DNA of 64,000 bases from Tamlana flava (GTDB taxonomy: Bacteria > Bacteroidota > Bacteroidia > Flavobacteriales > Flavobacteriaceae). Below are positions 45,421 to 54,396 of this stretch, in pieces (position 1 is the first letter of the stretch; each line of letters begins with the position of its first letter). A program made the translations under genes and the position numbers. The notes under the pieces are model-generated. The model searched no databases. It had not been told where the DNA came from and worked only from the letters and a program-made list of their open reading frames with translations. The stretch covers positions 682,001 to 746,000 of the forward strand of contig NZ_JBGGTX010000001.1 of assembly GCF_041287255.1 (NCBI RefSeq). The letters are read 5' to 3'.

Positions 45421-45498
45421 TTTTTATTAATTAGGTGCTGTAACAATATAACTGACAAAACAATTTTTGGTATAAATTTTGAACTAATGTAAAGGGAT

Positions 45499-45533
45499 TT
45501 GAAAGTTTAACCAAACTTTTTTTGATACCTTTG
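45499..45533 (+). promoter_or_regulatory. Candidate promoter ahead of the structured element and ssrA
   Basis: TTG (45499-45501) is followed after 24 bases by TACCTTTG (45526-45533), an exact -7 match with a slightly long spacer. Transcription would begin near 45540, at the first stem of the structured element. Confidence 0.45.
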
Positions 45534-45539
45534 CTCCCC

Positions 45540-45614
45540 GCGTTAAGGATTGAGGCATTGTTGGAGCTACTTGCAAAGAGCGACTGCCGAAAGCCTGACC
45601 CGATAGGGCAACGC
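45540..45614 (+). other. GC-rich three-stem element upstream of ssrA
   Basis: A 75-nt block far richer in G and C than its surroundings. The ends GCGTT (45540-45544) and AACGC (45610-45614) pair; between them GGCA (45554-45557) pairs with TGCC (45585-45588), and GCC (45593-45595) pairs with GGC (45607-45609), giving a three-way-junction pattern. It could be part of the tmRNA precursor leader, an independent small RNA, or a copy of a dispersed intergenic element. No coding potential seen. Confidence 0.5.
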
Positions 45615-45635
45615 CAAAAAAATTACTATTTAATT

Positions 45636-46027
45636 GGGGTCGACTGGTTTTGACAGCGAGATTAATTAAACGGTAAGCACGTCGTGTAATGGTTTTGAAA
45701 CACGTTAAAGGCTGAACCAAAATTTAAACGGCGAGAATAACTACGCTTTAGCTGCTTAATTCTGAATTATAGTAAGAGCAAGCCTAGTCCCGCAAGGCGG
45801 GAAAGCTAAATGTCCCTTGAAAGCCTTGGTTAGTGGCGTTCTTTTTAGGGGCATCGTAAAAATTAACCAAGATTGTGTAGCGCTTTGATGCACTTTCGAG
45901 ATTTAAAAGCTAAGTTGTAGGTGGGTTGTCTTTAACCAGCTTGCAATCGAAAAACAAGAAAAGAATAAACGTGTAGAAAGCCCTTTAGTTACTTGTTTGG
46001 ACCCGAGTTCGAATCTCGGCGGCTCCA
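45636..46027 (+). ncRNA. ssrA: Transfer-messenger RNA
   Basis: Rescues stalled ribosomes and tags the nascent peptide. 392 nt, one-piece form. The 5' end GGGGTCG pairs with CGGCTCC at the 3' end, next to a T arm with GTTCGAATC, forming the tRNA-like part. The tag frame begins at GGC (45730) and reads GENNYALAA then TAA (45757), the tag seen in flavobacteria. The G-C rich pseudoknot arm with TCCCGCAAGGCGGGA lies near 45790. CCA not fully encoded. It ends just before a shared terminator. Confidence 0.95.
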
Positions 46028-46034
46028 CAAACTA

Positions 46035-46072
46035 AAAAAACCCATATAAATTATCACTTATATGGGTTTTTT
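46035..46072. terminator. Bidirectional terminator of ssrA and the coiled-coil gene
   Basis: AAAAAACCCATATAA (46035-46049) and TTATATGGGTTTTTT (46058-46072) pair perfectly over 15 bases. Runs of A and T on both sides let it serve ssrA (plus) and the gene ending at 46093 (minus). Confidence 0.88.
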
Positions 46073-46092
46073 GTTAAAGAAGAATTTAAGGA

Positions 46093-46362
46093 CTAACTAA
46101 CTCGCTGCTTTTCTTTCATTTTTTCTAACAGCATTAATTCATGTTGAATTTCTTCTTTACGTTTATTGAATTTTTTAACTTTTTCGTCAACCTTGGCCTG
46201 ATGTTCCAAACGTTTTTGACGTCTTAATTCCTGCCTTTCTATCTCTTGTTTTTTCTCTTTATTTTGCCTGATTTTCTCCATGTAAACCGATAGATAAGAA
46301 TATCCATACATGCTTAAAAAAAGCAGGGCAATTATTCCTAAAATTATATATCCGTTTTCCAT
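46093..46362 (-). CDS. Membrane-anchored coiled-coil small protein
   Basis: 89 residues from ATG at 46362 (MENGYIILGIIALLFLSMYG); a frame starting earlier at 46419 is less likely. One membrane segment (about 5-23) is followed by a highly charged Lys/Glu/Arg-rich helix (about 30-85). No family recognised. It is convergent with ssrA and shares its terminator. Confidence 0.72.
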   Translation of the reverse strand: MENGYIILGIIALLFLSMYGYSYLSVYMEKIRQNKEKKQEIERQELRRQKRLEHQAKVDEKVKKFNKRKEEIQHELMLLEKMKEKQRVS

Positions 46363-46506
46363 ATTTTTTAAAATTATTAATTTAAAAATTTTTACAATTG
46401 AAAATATGTCAAAAATCATTCAATACTTTTTGCTTTTAATTAGTAAATGATACATAAAAATACAAAAAATAAGATATGATGAAAAAATAAAAAAGGTGAA
46501 TGACGA

Positions 46507-46542
46507 AAAAAAGTAGTTGAATGTTACTTCAACTACTTTTTT
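46507..46542. terminator. Terminator after the tandem rhodanese genes
   Basis: AAAAAAGTAGTTGAA (46507-46521) pairs with TTCAACTACTTTTTT (46528-46542) around a six-base loop. It lies 30 nt behind the stop at 46573 and could end transcription from either side. Confidence 0.85.
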
Positions 46543-46572
46543 AAATAGTCCTAAATTTAATAGAAGAGCGTC

Positions 46573-46959
46573 TTACTTGGATACTTCCAAACCTTGATCT
46601 ATCCAATTTAGAATGCCGCCCTCTAAATCATAAATTTCCTTGAAGCCTAGTTTTTTTAGTTCTTCAACGCTTTTTCCACTTCTACCACCTGAACGGCAAT
46701 AGACATAGACAGGTTTATTTTTGTCCAGAGTTTTTAAAGAATCGGCAAAACTCTTAGAATAAAAATCAAAATTCGCGGCATTTTTTAAATGCGATGTTTG
46801 GTATTCTTCCTGAGTTCTTACATCGACCAGTTGCATGCCTTCGTTACTCTGCAAAACCTCATTAAGTTCTTCCGGAGCTATTTTAATTTCCTTACTTATT
46901 GATTGGCAATTGAACAATAGTGGAAATGTAACCAAGGTTATAAACCATAAATATTTCAT
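46573..46959 (-). CDS. Rhodanese-like protein, probable lipoprotein
   Basis: 128 residues. A signal segment ending FPLLFNCQS suggests a lipobox with Cys 18, so membrane anchoring is possible. One rhodanese domain with LVDVRTQEEY and the active-site loop YCRSGGRSG (about 97-105), Cys at the catalytic position. Persulfide transfer or redox sensing in the periplasm is likely. Follows the cytoplasmic rhodanese gene by 58 nt. Confidence 0.86.
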   Translation of the reverse strand: MKYLWFITLVTFPLLFNCQSISKEIKIAPEELNEVLQSNEGMQLVDVRTQEEYQTSHLKNAANFDFYSKSFADSLKTLDKNKPVYVYCRSGGRSGKSVEELKKLGFKEIYDLEGGILNWIDQGLEVSK

Positions 46960-47017
46960 CTGCTTATTAGTTTAAAATTAATTATATAGTTTTGGCTTAC
47001 TTGAAAGTTTTGAAAAC

Positions 47018-47335
47018 TCAATCCATATCAACAACGTCACCAGTCCACTGCAACATGCCTCCCTCGAGGTTATATGTGTTTTCAAAACCCAGCTGCTCCA
47101 TTATTTTACAGGCCTGGCCACTTCTATTCCCCGATCTACAATACACATAATAATTTTTGCTCTTATCCAGCTCCTCGACTTGATATATGAACCCCTGACC
47201 TTTGTAAATATCAATATGAATGGCATTTGGTATAATACCTTCGGCAACTTCGGCGTCTGTTCTCACATCTAGCACTACGGCATTATCATCGTTAGCTAAT
47301 TGTTCTGCCCATTCCTCTTGTGATAAATCTTCCAT
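47018..47335 (-). CDS. Cytoplasmic rhodanese-like protein
   Basis: 105 residues, single rhodanese domain without signal. VVLDVRTDAEVAEG (about 19-32) and active loop YCRSGNRSGQA (about 74-84) with the catalytic Cys. Paralogue of the preceding downstream rhodanese. A -7 match TAATTTTG lies on the minus strand at 47364-47357, 21 nt before the start. Confidence 0.88.
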   Translation of the reverse strand: MEDLSQEEWAEQLANDDNAVVLDVRTDAEVAEGIIPNAIHIDIYKGQGFIYQVEELDKSKNYYVYCRSGNRSGQACKIMEQLGFENTYNLEGGMLQWTGDVVDMD

Positions 47336-47515
47336 GTATTTTTAGTTTTTATTTTACAAAATTAACATATTATGAAACTATAGACGAAAAAAAACAGACA
47401 ATAAAGATTAAAATTCATCTTGTTTCAGCCTTCTAGAATATATTTGGAGCGTTTTTTGTTCTGCAATCATAAAACATCATTTTAATCGTTATTTTTGCTA
47501 CAAATAATTTCTATT

Positions 47516-49678
47516 TTGAAGATACTACAGGTTTTAATTTTCACGCTTTTTATTTGTTTTATTTCCACCGATTTTGTTAACGGGCAAACCAAAAAGAAAA
47601 TCCAAATTGAATATGCCGGAAAGCTTACCATTGACGAAGAAAATTATCCAGGGGCCAAAATTCTAACACGGGACGATGCACAGCAAGTTCATATTGAACA
47701 TAATGGCGCCAATATGTGGTGTGATAAAGCCATACATTACAGTGCTGAAAATTTCATAGAAGCTTATGGTAATGTTAATATAAAACAGGGGGATACCATA
47801 AAAATGACTGCAAAATATGTTGAGTATAGTGGCATTACAGAACTAGCCTTTGCACGCGGCGATGTGGTTTTGGAAGACCCGAATTCTATAATAACTACGG
47901 ATACATTATATTTTGATAAACTCAAGGAACAAGCCTTCTACAAAAGTGGCGGTACGGTTGTTCGAGATTCTTCGGTGACCATTACAAGTAAAATTGGCCG
48001 TTCCTATATGAGTATTAATAAGCTAAGGTTTGTTGAAGATGTTGTTTTGGTGAATGAAGAGTCAACCATTAATTCCAATTACTTCGATTTTTATTCAGAT
48101 ACGGGTCTTGCTTATTTGTACGGGCCTTCAACAATAACCACCGAAACCAGTAAAACATATTGCGAAAAAGGCTTTTATGATACAGAAAACAAAGTAGGTT
48201 ACGCACTAAAAAACGCGAGAATAGATTACGATAACCGAATTATTGAAGGTGATAGTTTATATTTCGATGACACGAAGAGTTTTGCTTCGGCGTCAAACAA
48301 CATCAAAATTACCGATACCATAAACAACAGTGTTGTAAAGGGCCACTATGCAGAAGTGTTTAAAGAAAAGGATTCCGTTTTCATAACAAAACGGGCATTG
48401 GCCATAACGGTGCAAGAGCATGATTCCATTTACATACATGCCGACAAAATCATGGTTACAGGCAAACCAGAAAACAGGATTATTAATGCCTATTACAATG
48501 CTAAAATGTACAAATCGGACATGAGTGGTAAAGCCGATTCTATATATTCCAACCAAAAAACGGGCATTACCAAATTTATAAATATTCCACGTTTTTCACC
48601 AGGAGATAAATTTTCGTTAAAACGAAAACCTGTTTTGTGGAATTTGGAAAACCAAATGACGGGAGACACCATTCACTTACTATCCAACAACGAAACTGAA
48701 AAAATAGACTCGCTTTTGGTTTTCAATAATGCATTCATAATCAGTCAAGATACCATAAGCAAAACCGGCTATAACCAAATTTATGGTATGCGATTGGTTG
48801 GTTTATTTAATGCTGAAAACCAATTGAGGCAGGTAGATATTAATAAAAATGCAGAATCTATTTTCTATGCCCGAAACGACCAACAGGAATTAATTGGTAT
48901 TGATAAAGCAAAATCGGGCAGCATTTCCATGTTATTTTCCAACGGAGATATCGATGAATATACCAGGTTTAATCAAGTGGATGGCAATTTGTACCCCGAG
49001 TCGAAATACCCTGAAAACCAAAAATTTCTTAAAGGTTTTGATTGGCGCGAGGAAGAGCGACCATTAAGCATTGAAGATTTATTTAAAGCAGACAAACCTT
49101 ATAATTTACCAACTATAAAAGGGCTTGAAGATTATGTGCCGCAAGATGCCTTTTTTGATGAAAATATGATGGAACGTATAGAACAAGCCGGTAAAAATGT
49201 ACCTAAAAATAAGGCGGCACGTAATGTTTTTTCAACTTTAACACCTCGAATTAACCTAATAAAATCTAAAAATGAATTTGACTCAGATATTTGGGCAAAA
49301 ATCAATATTTCTGTAAAACCTGATGATATGTTAGCTGAGGACAACACAAAAACAGCTGATAAAATTTACAACAAAAATGCAGAAAATGGTATTATTCTTC
49401 AAGATGTACCTAACTTGAAAGGCAAAATCCAAATTTCAGTTTGGTTAAAAGGAAATGGCAAAATAGTTTTTAGGTTAATGGCAAAAAACTTAATTGGAAA
49501 AGGCTTTAAAGATTTATCCCACTTAGACATAACACTAAAAAATACCTGGACAAAATACACCTTGGAAGGCCACCAAAAAGACAGTAATGTTTTTAGGTTT
49601 TTGCTAGGGCAAATTCAACCTACCGATGAAGTATACGGTTGGGGAGCTGAGTTAAAAAACTTTCTGAATAAAGAATGA
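47516..49678 (+). CDS. OstA-like organic solvent tolerance protein with extra C-terminal domain
   Basis: 720 residues if the TTG at 47516 is used, which gives a signal peptide (KILQVLIFTLFICFISTDFVNGQ). An upstream TTG at 47495 overlaps the -7 element TATTTTTG (47490-47497) and is unlikely. Residues about 30-250 are OstA/LptA-like repeats (for example AYGNVNIKQGDTIKMTAKYV), so a role in LPS transport is likely. From about 579 to the end lies a separate beta-sandwich-like segment (SDIWAKINISVKPDDM ... WTKYTLEGH) that resembles a carbohydrate-binding module. The following aminotransferase overlaps by four bases. Confidence 0.8.
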   Translation: MKILQVLIFTLFICFISTDFVNGQTKKKIQIEYAGKLTIDEENYPGAKILTRDDAQQVHIEHNGANMWCDKAIHYSAENFIEAYGNVNIKQGDTIKMTAKYVEYSGITELAFARGDVVLEDPNSIITTDTLYFDKLKEQAFYKSGGTVVRDSSVTITSKIGRSYMSINKLRFVEDVVLVNEESTINSNYFDFYSDTGLAYLYGPSTITTETSKTYCEKGFYDTENKVGYALKNARIDYDNRIIEGDSLYFDDTKSFASASNNIKITDTINNSVVKGHYAEVFKEKDSVFITKRALAITVQEHDSIYIHADKIMVTGKPENRIINAYYNAKMYKSDMSGKADSIYSNQKTGITKFINIPRFSPGDKFSLKRKPVLWNLENQMTGDTIHLLSNNETEKIDSLLVFNNAFIISQDTISKTGYNQIYGMRLVGLFNAENQLRQVDINKNAESIFYARNDQQELIGIDKAKSGSISMLFSNGDIDEYTRFNQVDGNLYPESKYPENQKFLKGFDWREEERPLSIEDLFKADKPYNLPTIKGLEDYVPQDAFFDENMMERIEQAGKNVPKNKAARNVFSTLTPRINLIKSKNEFDSDIWAKINISVKPDDMLAEDNTKTADKIYNKNAENGIILQDVPNLKGKIQISVWLKGNGKIVFRLMAKNLIGKGFKDLSHLDITLKNTWTKYTLEGHQKDSNVFRFLLGQIQPTDEVYGWGAELKNFLNKE

Positions 49679-50865
49679 AACCAGATTTCCTAAAATATCA
49701 AGCCCAAACCACGGCACATCCTTTGGCCATGGAAATCTCACATGCCAATGGATCATTCATTTATGACACTAAAAATAAGCCGTATTTAGATTTTGTCGCA
49801 GGTGTTTCCGCTTGTCCTTTAGGCCACAACCACCCTAAAGTTGTAAATGCCATTAAAGAGCAGTTGGACAAATATATGCATGTTATGGTATACGGTGAAT
49901 ATATTCAAAAACCTGCTGTTGAACTCACAAAATTATTAGCCAGTAAACTACCAATTACCCTAGAGAAGACCTACTTAACCAATTCAGGAACAGAAGCCAT
50001 TGAAGGTGCTTTAAAATTGGCAAAAAGAGCCACTGGACGGAGCGAAATCATTGCCGCCCAAAATGCATACCACGGTAATACTATGGGGTCTATGAGTGTT
50101 ATGGGATATGAAGAGCGCAAACAAGCTTTCAGGCCACTTATACCAGAAGTGAGATTCATAACTTTTAATGACGAAGAAGACTTAAACCGTATAACCGAAA
50201 AAACGGCGGGCGTTATTTTAGAAACCATTCAAGGAGGCGCTGGTTTTTTAGAACCCAAAAACGACTACTTAGAAAAAGTAAGAAAGAAGTGTAATGATGT
50301 TGGTGCACTCCTTATATTAGATGAAATTCAACCAGGAATTGGAAGAACCGGAAAACTTTTCGGCTTTCAACATTATAATTGTACCCCTGATATTTTAGTG
50401 ACAGGTAAAGGGTTGGGAGGCGGTATGCCCATTGGTGCTTTTACCGCTTCGGGAAAATTAATGGATTTGTTGATGGAAAATCCAAAATTAGGCCATATCA
50501 CCACATTTGGCGGGCATCCGGTAATTGCCGCTTCTGCCCTAGCAACTTTAAAGGAAATTACTGAAAGCAATTTAATGGTAGAAGTACTGGAAAAGGAAAA
50601 ATTATTCAAGAGCCTTCTTGTTCATCCCCTGATAAAAGAAATAAGAGGCAAAGGACTCATGTTAGCTTTTATAACGCCTTCTGCAGAAATAACAAATAAA
50701 CTTATTTTGAAGTGTCAAGATGCTGGATTAATACTTTTTTGGCTGCTTTTCGAGCCTAAAGCTGTAAGAATTACTCCTCCGTTGACAATTTCAAATGACG
50801 AAATAAAATACGGTTGCAAAATAATTATTGATATTTTAGATGAAATACTCCGTCAAAATAAATAA
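49675..50865 (+). CDS. Class III PLP-dependent aminotransferase
   Basis: 396 residues, full length. Family signs: HPLAMEISHANGSFIYDT at the N-terminus, LTNSGTEAIEGALKLA (about 101-116), LLILDEIQPGIGRTGKLFGF with the PLP-contacting Asp, and the Schiff-base lysine in LVTGKGLGGGMPIGAF. Belongs to the ornithine/acetylornithine aminotransferase type, so the substrate may be an omega-amino acid. Starts four bases before the OstA-like stop. Confidence 0.9.
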   Translation: MKPDFLKYQAQTTAHPLAMEISHANGSFIYDTKNKPYLDFVAGVSACPLGHNHPKVVNAIKEQLDKYMHVMVYGEYIQKPAVELTKLLASKLPITLEKTYLTNSGTEAIEGALKLAKRATGRSEIIAAQNAYHGNTMGSMSVMGYEERKQAFRPLIPEVRFITFNDEEDLNRITEKTAGVILETIQGGAGFLEPKNDYLEKVRKKCNDVGALLILDEIQPGIGRTGKLFGFQHYNCTPDILVTGKGLGGGMPIGAFTASGKLMDLLMENPKLGHITTFGGHPVIAASALATLKEITESNLMVEVLEKEKLFKSLLVHPLIKEIRGKGLMLAFITPSAEITNKLILKCQDAGLILFWLLFEPKAVRITPPLTISNDEIKYGCKIIIDILDEILRQNK

Positions 50866-51017
50866 CACAAACTTCTGATAATCAATAAAAAACTATTAAT
50901 AAAATTAAAAAATGCCGGTACCTGTTGATTACTTTGTTAAAAACATTTACTTCATTTTCCATTCAAAAGCATTTAGAAGCTTAAATTTATTCGAGTAGAA
51001 ATCCCACAAATTTGCCT

Positions 51018-52406
51018 ATGGAGTTTAGTCCTGAAGAGAACAACAACTTACCGCTCACCAAGTTTGAATCGATGTTAAAAACCAACCATGTTTTGTTTTT
51101 CGATTCCGAAGAATTTGAAAACATCATTCACCACTATCTAAACCAAGGTAAAATAGCTCTAGCAAAAAAGGCCATTAAATTAGGTTTAGATCAACACCCC
51201 TCCTCCATCAATTTAAGACTTTTTAAAGTTGAAATCTATGTTTTTGAAGACAAATTTCCCCAAGCAGACACCTTGTTAAATGAGCTTTATAGCATTGACC
51301 CTACAAATGAAGAAATTTACATCCAAAAAGCCAATATTTTTTCTAAACAGGATAATCACCAAAGAGCTATTGATGTTTTAAAACAGGCCCTTAGCCTTAC
51401 CGATGATGTTGTTGACATCTATTCGTTAATCGGTATGGAGTACCTATTTCTTGATGAATATGAAAATGCCAAAACGTATTTTATGAAGTGTCTTGAAGAG
51501 GATATGGATGATTATTCAGCGTTGTACAATATCATTTACTGCTTCGAATTTTTAAACCAAAATGAAGATGCCATTTCATATTTGAACATCTTTTTAGACA
51601 AAAATCCATATTGCGAAGTGGCTTGGCATCAATTGGGAAAACAATATTTCATTTTAAAAGACTACAATAAAGCGCTGACTGCTTTTGATTTTGCAGTTAT
51701 ATCAGACGACACTTTTGTTGGCGCGTATCTTGAACGTGGTAAAGTATTGGAAAAACTAAAACGGTATGAGGACGCCATAGAAAATTACTCCATAACCTTA
51801 AAATTGGATGAACCAACTTCTTTTGCTTTACTGCGTATTGGCAACTGCTATGAAAGGTTGAAAAACTTTGATTTGGCTCTTCAATATTATGACAGAACGG
51901 TGCACGAAGACCCTCTATTGGACAAAGGTTGGATTGCTATTACCAGGTTTTACAAAAGAAAAGGGGATTTCCAAAAAGCACTTTACTTCATCAATAAAGC
52001 AATCAATATTGATCCAGAAAATGTAACTTATTGGAAATTGTATTCTCAAATCAATCAACGTTTAAATCTCTACGAAGAAGCAGAGCGCGGTTTCAAAAAA
52101 ACCCTGGAATTGGGCAATTACGAATTGAGTACTTGGCTTTCTCGGGGTGATTTATTGATAAAACTGGGTGAACTTGAAGCAGCCATTTTTAATTTTGAAC
52201 AAGCCCAAGATTTTTACAATGAAAATGCTGAAATTGAATATCGTCTAGCTGGCTCCTATTTTTCGTTAAACCAAAACAACGAGGGCTCTTTCCATTTAAA
52301 AAACGCAATAAAATTAAACGAAGATTACTCGTTTATACTTGATGAGCTTTTTCCTGAGGTTGTAAACAATATGGTTGTTAAAAACTTACTAAAAACAAAT
52401 CCATAA
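51018..52406 (+). CDS. Tetratricopeptide repeat protein
   Basis: 462 residues from ATG at 51018 (MEFSPEENNNLPLTKFE). About ten TPR units cover most of the length, e.g. AWHQLGKQYFILKDYNKALT and GAYLERGKVLEKLKRYEDAI. No signal peptide, so a cytoplasmic scaffold. In this family it always seems to precede the DUF368 genes; role unknown. Confidence 0.86.
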   Translation: MEFSPEENNNLPLTKFESMLKTNHVLFFDSEEFENIIHHYLNQGKIALAKKAIKLGLDQHPSSINLRLFKVEIYVFEDKFPQADTLLNELYSIDPTNEEIYIQKANIFSKQDNHQRAIDVLKQALSLTDDVVDIYSLIGMEYLFLDEYENAKTYFMKCLEEDMDDYSALYNIIYCFEFLNQNEDAISYLNIFLDKNPYCEVAWHQLGKQYFILKDYNKALTAFDFAVISDDTFVGAYLERGKVLEKLKRYEDAIENYSITLKLDEPTSFALLRIGNCYERLKNFDLALQYYDRTVHEDPLLDKGWIAITRFYKRKGDFQKALYFINKAINIDPENVTYWKLYSQINQRLNLYEEAERGFKKTLELGNYELSTWLSRGDLLIKLGELEAAIFNFEQAQDFYNENAEIEYRLAGSYFSLNQNNEGSFHLKNAIKLNEDYSFILDELFPEVVNNMVVKNLLKTNP

Positions 52407-52459
52407 CTTAAACGTTCCGTTAAAATACATACCTTTGGTTTTTGCTTAAAAAACCAAAT

Positions 52460-53377
52460 ATGCAAAGACGTTTAATCGACTATTTAATCATTTCCATTAA
52501 AGGATTAGCCATGGGTGCCGCAGATGCTGTACCTGGCGTTTCGGGAGGAACCATAGCTTTTATTTCAGGTATTTACGAAGAATTAATTACCACCATCAGT
52601 AAGGTAAATGCATCATTATTTAAAACCCTTTTTAAAGAGGGCATTAAGCCGTTTTGGAAACAACTCAACGGAAACTTTATTGTTGCCCTACTTTTAGGCA
52701 TCGTCATTAGTTTTGTGTCTTTTATGCGGTTGGCCAAATACTTGCTTGAAGACCATCCTATTTTAATATGGTCGTTTTTCTTTGGGCTCATCATTGCCAG
52801 TATTTACTTTGTGGGCAAACAAATAACCAAATGGAACTTGGCAACCATCATATCTTTGCTTGCTGGTGCTGCAATAGCGTTTTATATCAGCAAATTGCCG
52901 ACTATGGCAACAAACGACAACCCTTGGTTTCTTTTTTTTGCAGGAGCCATTGCTATTTGCGCCATGATTTTACCCGGTATTTCGGGCTCATTTATACTCA
53001 TCATTCTGGGTGCCTACCAAACCTTGAGCAATGCCATTCATGACTTGGATATCAAAAAGTTATTGATTTTTATAATTGGCGCCGTAATTGGTCTGGTAAG
53101 TTTTAGCCACGTTTTAAAATGGTTATTTAAACACTTTCACAATATAACTTTGGCTGTGTTAACTGGTTTTATCTTCGGATCTTTAAATAGGGTTTGGCCA
53201 TGGAAAAATACACTTACTTGGCACACCAATTCAAAGGGAATAAAGACTCCTTTATTACAAGAAAGCATTTCCCCCTTTGCTTTTGAAGGCAATAATCAAT
53301 TACTATTTGGCACGGCATTAATGGTCTTAGGGTTTTTAACTATTTTTATTCTGGAGAGATTAGGCTCTAAAAAATAA
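52460..53377 (+). CDS. DUF368 polyprenyl-phosphate translocase-like protein (first copy)
   Basis: 305 residues from ATG at 52460 (MQRRLIDYLIISIKGLAMGA). About eight to nine membrane helices and the family motif GAADAVPGVSGGTIAFISGI (about 20-40), repeated in the second half as MILPGISGSFILIILGAY (about 170-187). DUF368 proteins (PopT) recycle undecaprenyl phosphate across the membrane in other bacteria. It stands two bases before a paralogue. Confidence 0.86.
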   Translation: MQRRLIDYLIISIKGLAMGAADAVPGVSGGTIAFISGIYEELITTISKVNASLFKTLFKEGIKPFWKQLNGNFIVALLLGIVISFVSFMRLAKYLLEDHPILIWSFFFGLIIASIYFVGKQITKWNLATIISLLAGAAIAFYISKLPTMATNDNPWFLFFAGAIAICAMILPGISGSFILIILGAYQTLSNAIHDLDIKKLLIFIIGAVIGLVSFSHVLKWLFKHFHNITLAVLTGFIFGSLNRVWPWKNTLTWHTNSKGIKTPLLQESISPFAFEGNNQLLFGTALMVLGFLTIFILERLGSKK

Positions 53378-53379
53378 AT

Positions 53380-54396
53380 ATGCAAAGCACCAGAACACTC
53401 AGAGATAAAATATTCTTGATCCTAAAAGGACTGGGCATGGGTGCTGCGAATAAAGTTCCTGGGGTTTCTGGCGGCGTGGTTGCTTTTGTGGCGGGTTTTT
53501 ATGAAGAATTCATCTATTCACTAAAAAAAATAAATCGAAAAGCATTCTTGTTACTTTTTAACGGAAGGTTTAACAGTTTTTACCGATATGTAAATGGTCG
53601 GTTTTTGGGGCTACTTTTCTTCGGAATGATTGTTAGCTATTTTAGCGTCTCTAAAGTTTTGGACTTCTTAATCGAACATTATGAACTATATGTTTGGAGT
53701 GTTTTTTTCGGAATGATTATTGGCTCCATCTATTACATTAACAAGGACTTTAATGACTGGAACTACAAAACTTACATATCCTTGGCGGTCGGTATTATTT
53801 TGGGAGCGAGTATCAGTTTTTTAAATCCTGCCACGGAAAATGACAACTTATGGTTTGTTTTTTTCTGCGGCATTATTAGCGTTTCGGGAATGACCTTGCC
53901 CGGCTTTTCAGGATCCTTCATTTTAATTCTTTTAGGCAATTATGTATTACTTTTGGTAGATTCAGTTAACGCTTTATACGATACTTTTTCTGATATTTTT
54001 TCAGGTGATTTCAGTTTTATCAACAATAGAGAACGTATAAGAATGCTTGAGGTTTTGGGGATTTTCACCTTCGGTTCTTTTACCGGTTTGGTTACCTTTT
54101 CTCATGCATTAAGCTATATTCTTAAACATTTTAAAAGCATTACCCTTGCATCAATTATAGGGTTTATTATCGGTTCATTGGGCGTTGTTTGGCCATGGAA
54201 AAAGAGTATATACATAGTTGCTACTGATGGCAGTTTCATATTGGATTCTGCTGGCAAAAAAGTTATAAAAAACTACCAACGCTATTTACCAGGCTGGGAC
54301 ACTGAAACATACTACGCCATAGGTTTTATAGTTTTGGGAATTTTAATAGTTTTGGCACTGGAGTGGTACGGACAAAAAACCAGAAAAATTAAATGA
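53380..54396 (+). CDS. DUF368 polyprenyl-phosphate translocase-like protein (second copy)
   Basis: 338 residues. Same double-motif architecture: GMGAANKVPGVSGGVVAFVA (about 19-38) and GMTLPGFSGSFILILLGNY (about 173-191), with an extra loop near residue 200. Tandem paralogue of the preceding gene but clearly diverged. It overlaps aroE by four bases. Confidence 0.86.
   Translation: MQSTRTLRDKIFLILKGLGMGAANKVPGVSGGVVAFVAGFYEEFIYSLKKINRKAFLLLFNGRFNSFYRYVNGRFLGLLFFGMIVSYFSVSKVLDFLIEHYELYVWSVFFGMIIGSIYYINKDFNDWNYKTYISLAVGIILGASISFLNPATENDNLWFVFFCGIISVSGMTLPGFSGSFILILLGNYVLLLVDSVNALYDTFSDIFSGDFSFINNRERIRMLEVLGIFTFGSFTGLVTFSHALSYILKHFKSITLASIIGFIIGSLGVVWPWKKSIYIVATDGSFILDSAGKKVIKNYQRYLPGWDTETYYAIGFIVLGILIVLALEWYGQKTRKIK

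Noticed and set aside
45540..45614. Structured element as a rho-independent terminator
   Set aside because: No T-run follows on the plus strand, and a promoter precedes it.
47495..47515. Earlier TTG start for the OstA-like protein
   Set aside because: It overlaps the -7 promoter element TATTTTTG (47490-47497); the TTG at 47516 starts a clean signal peptide.
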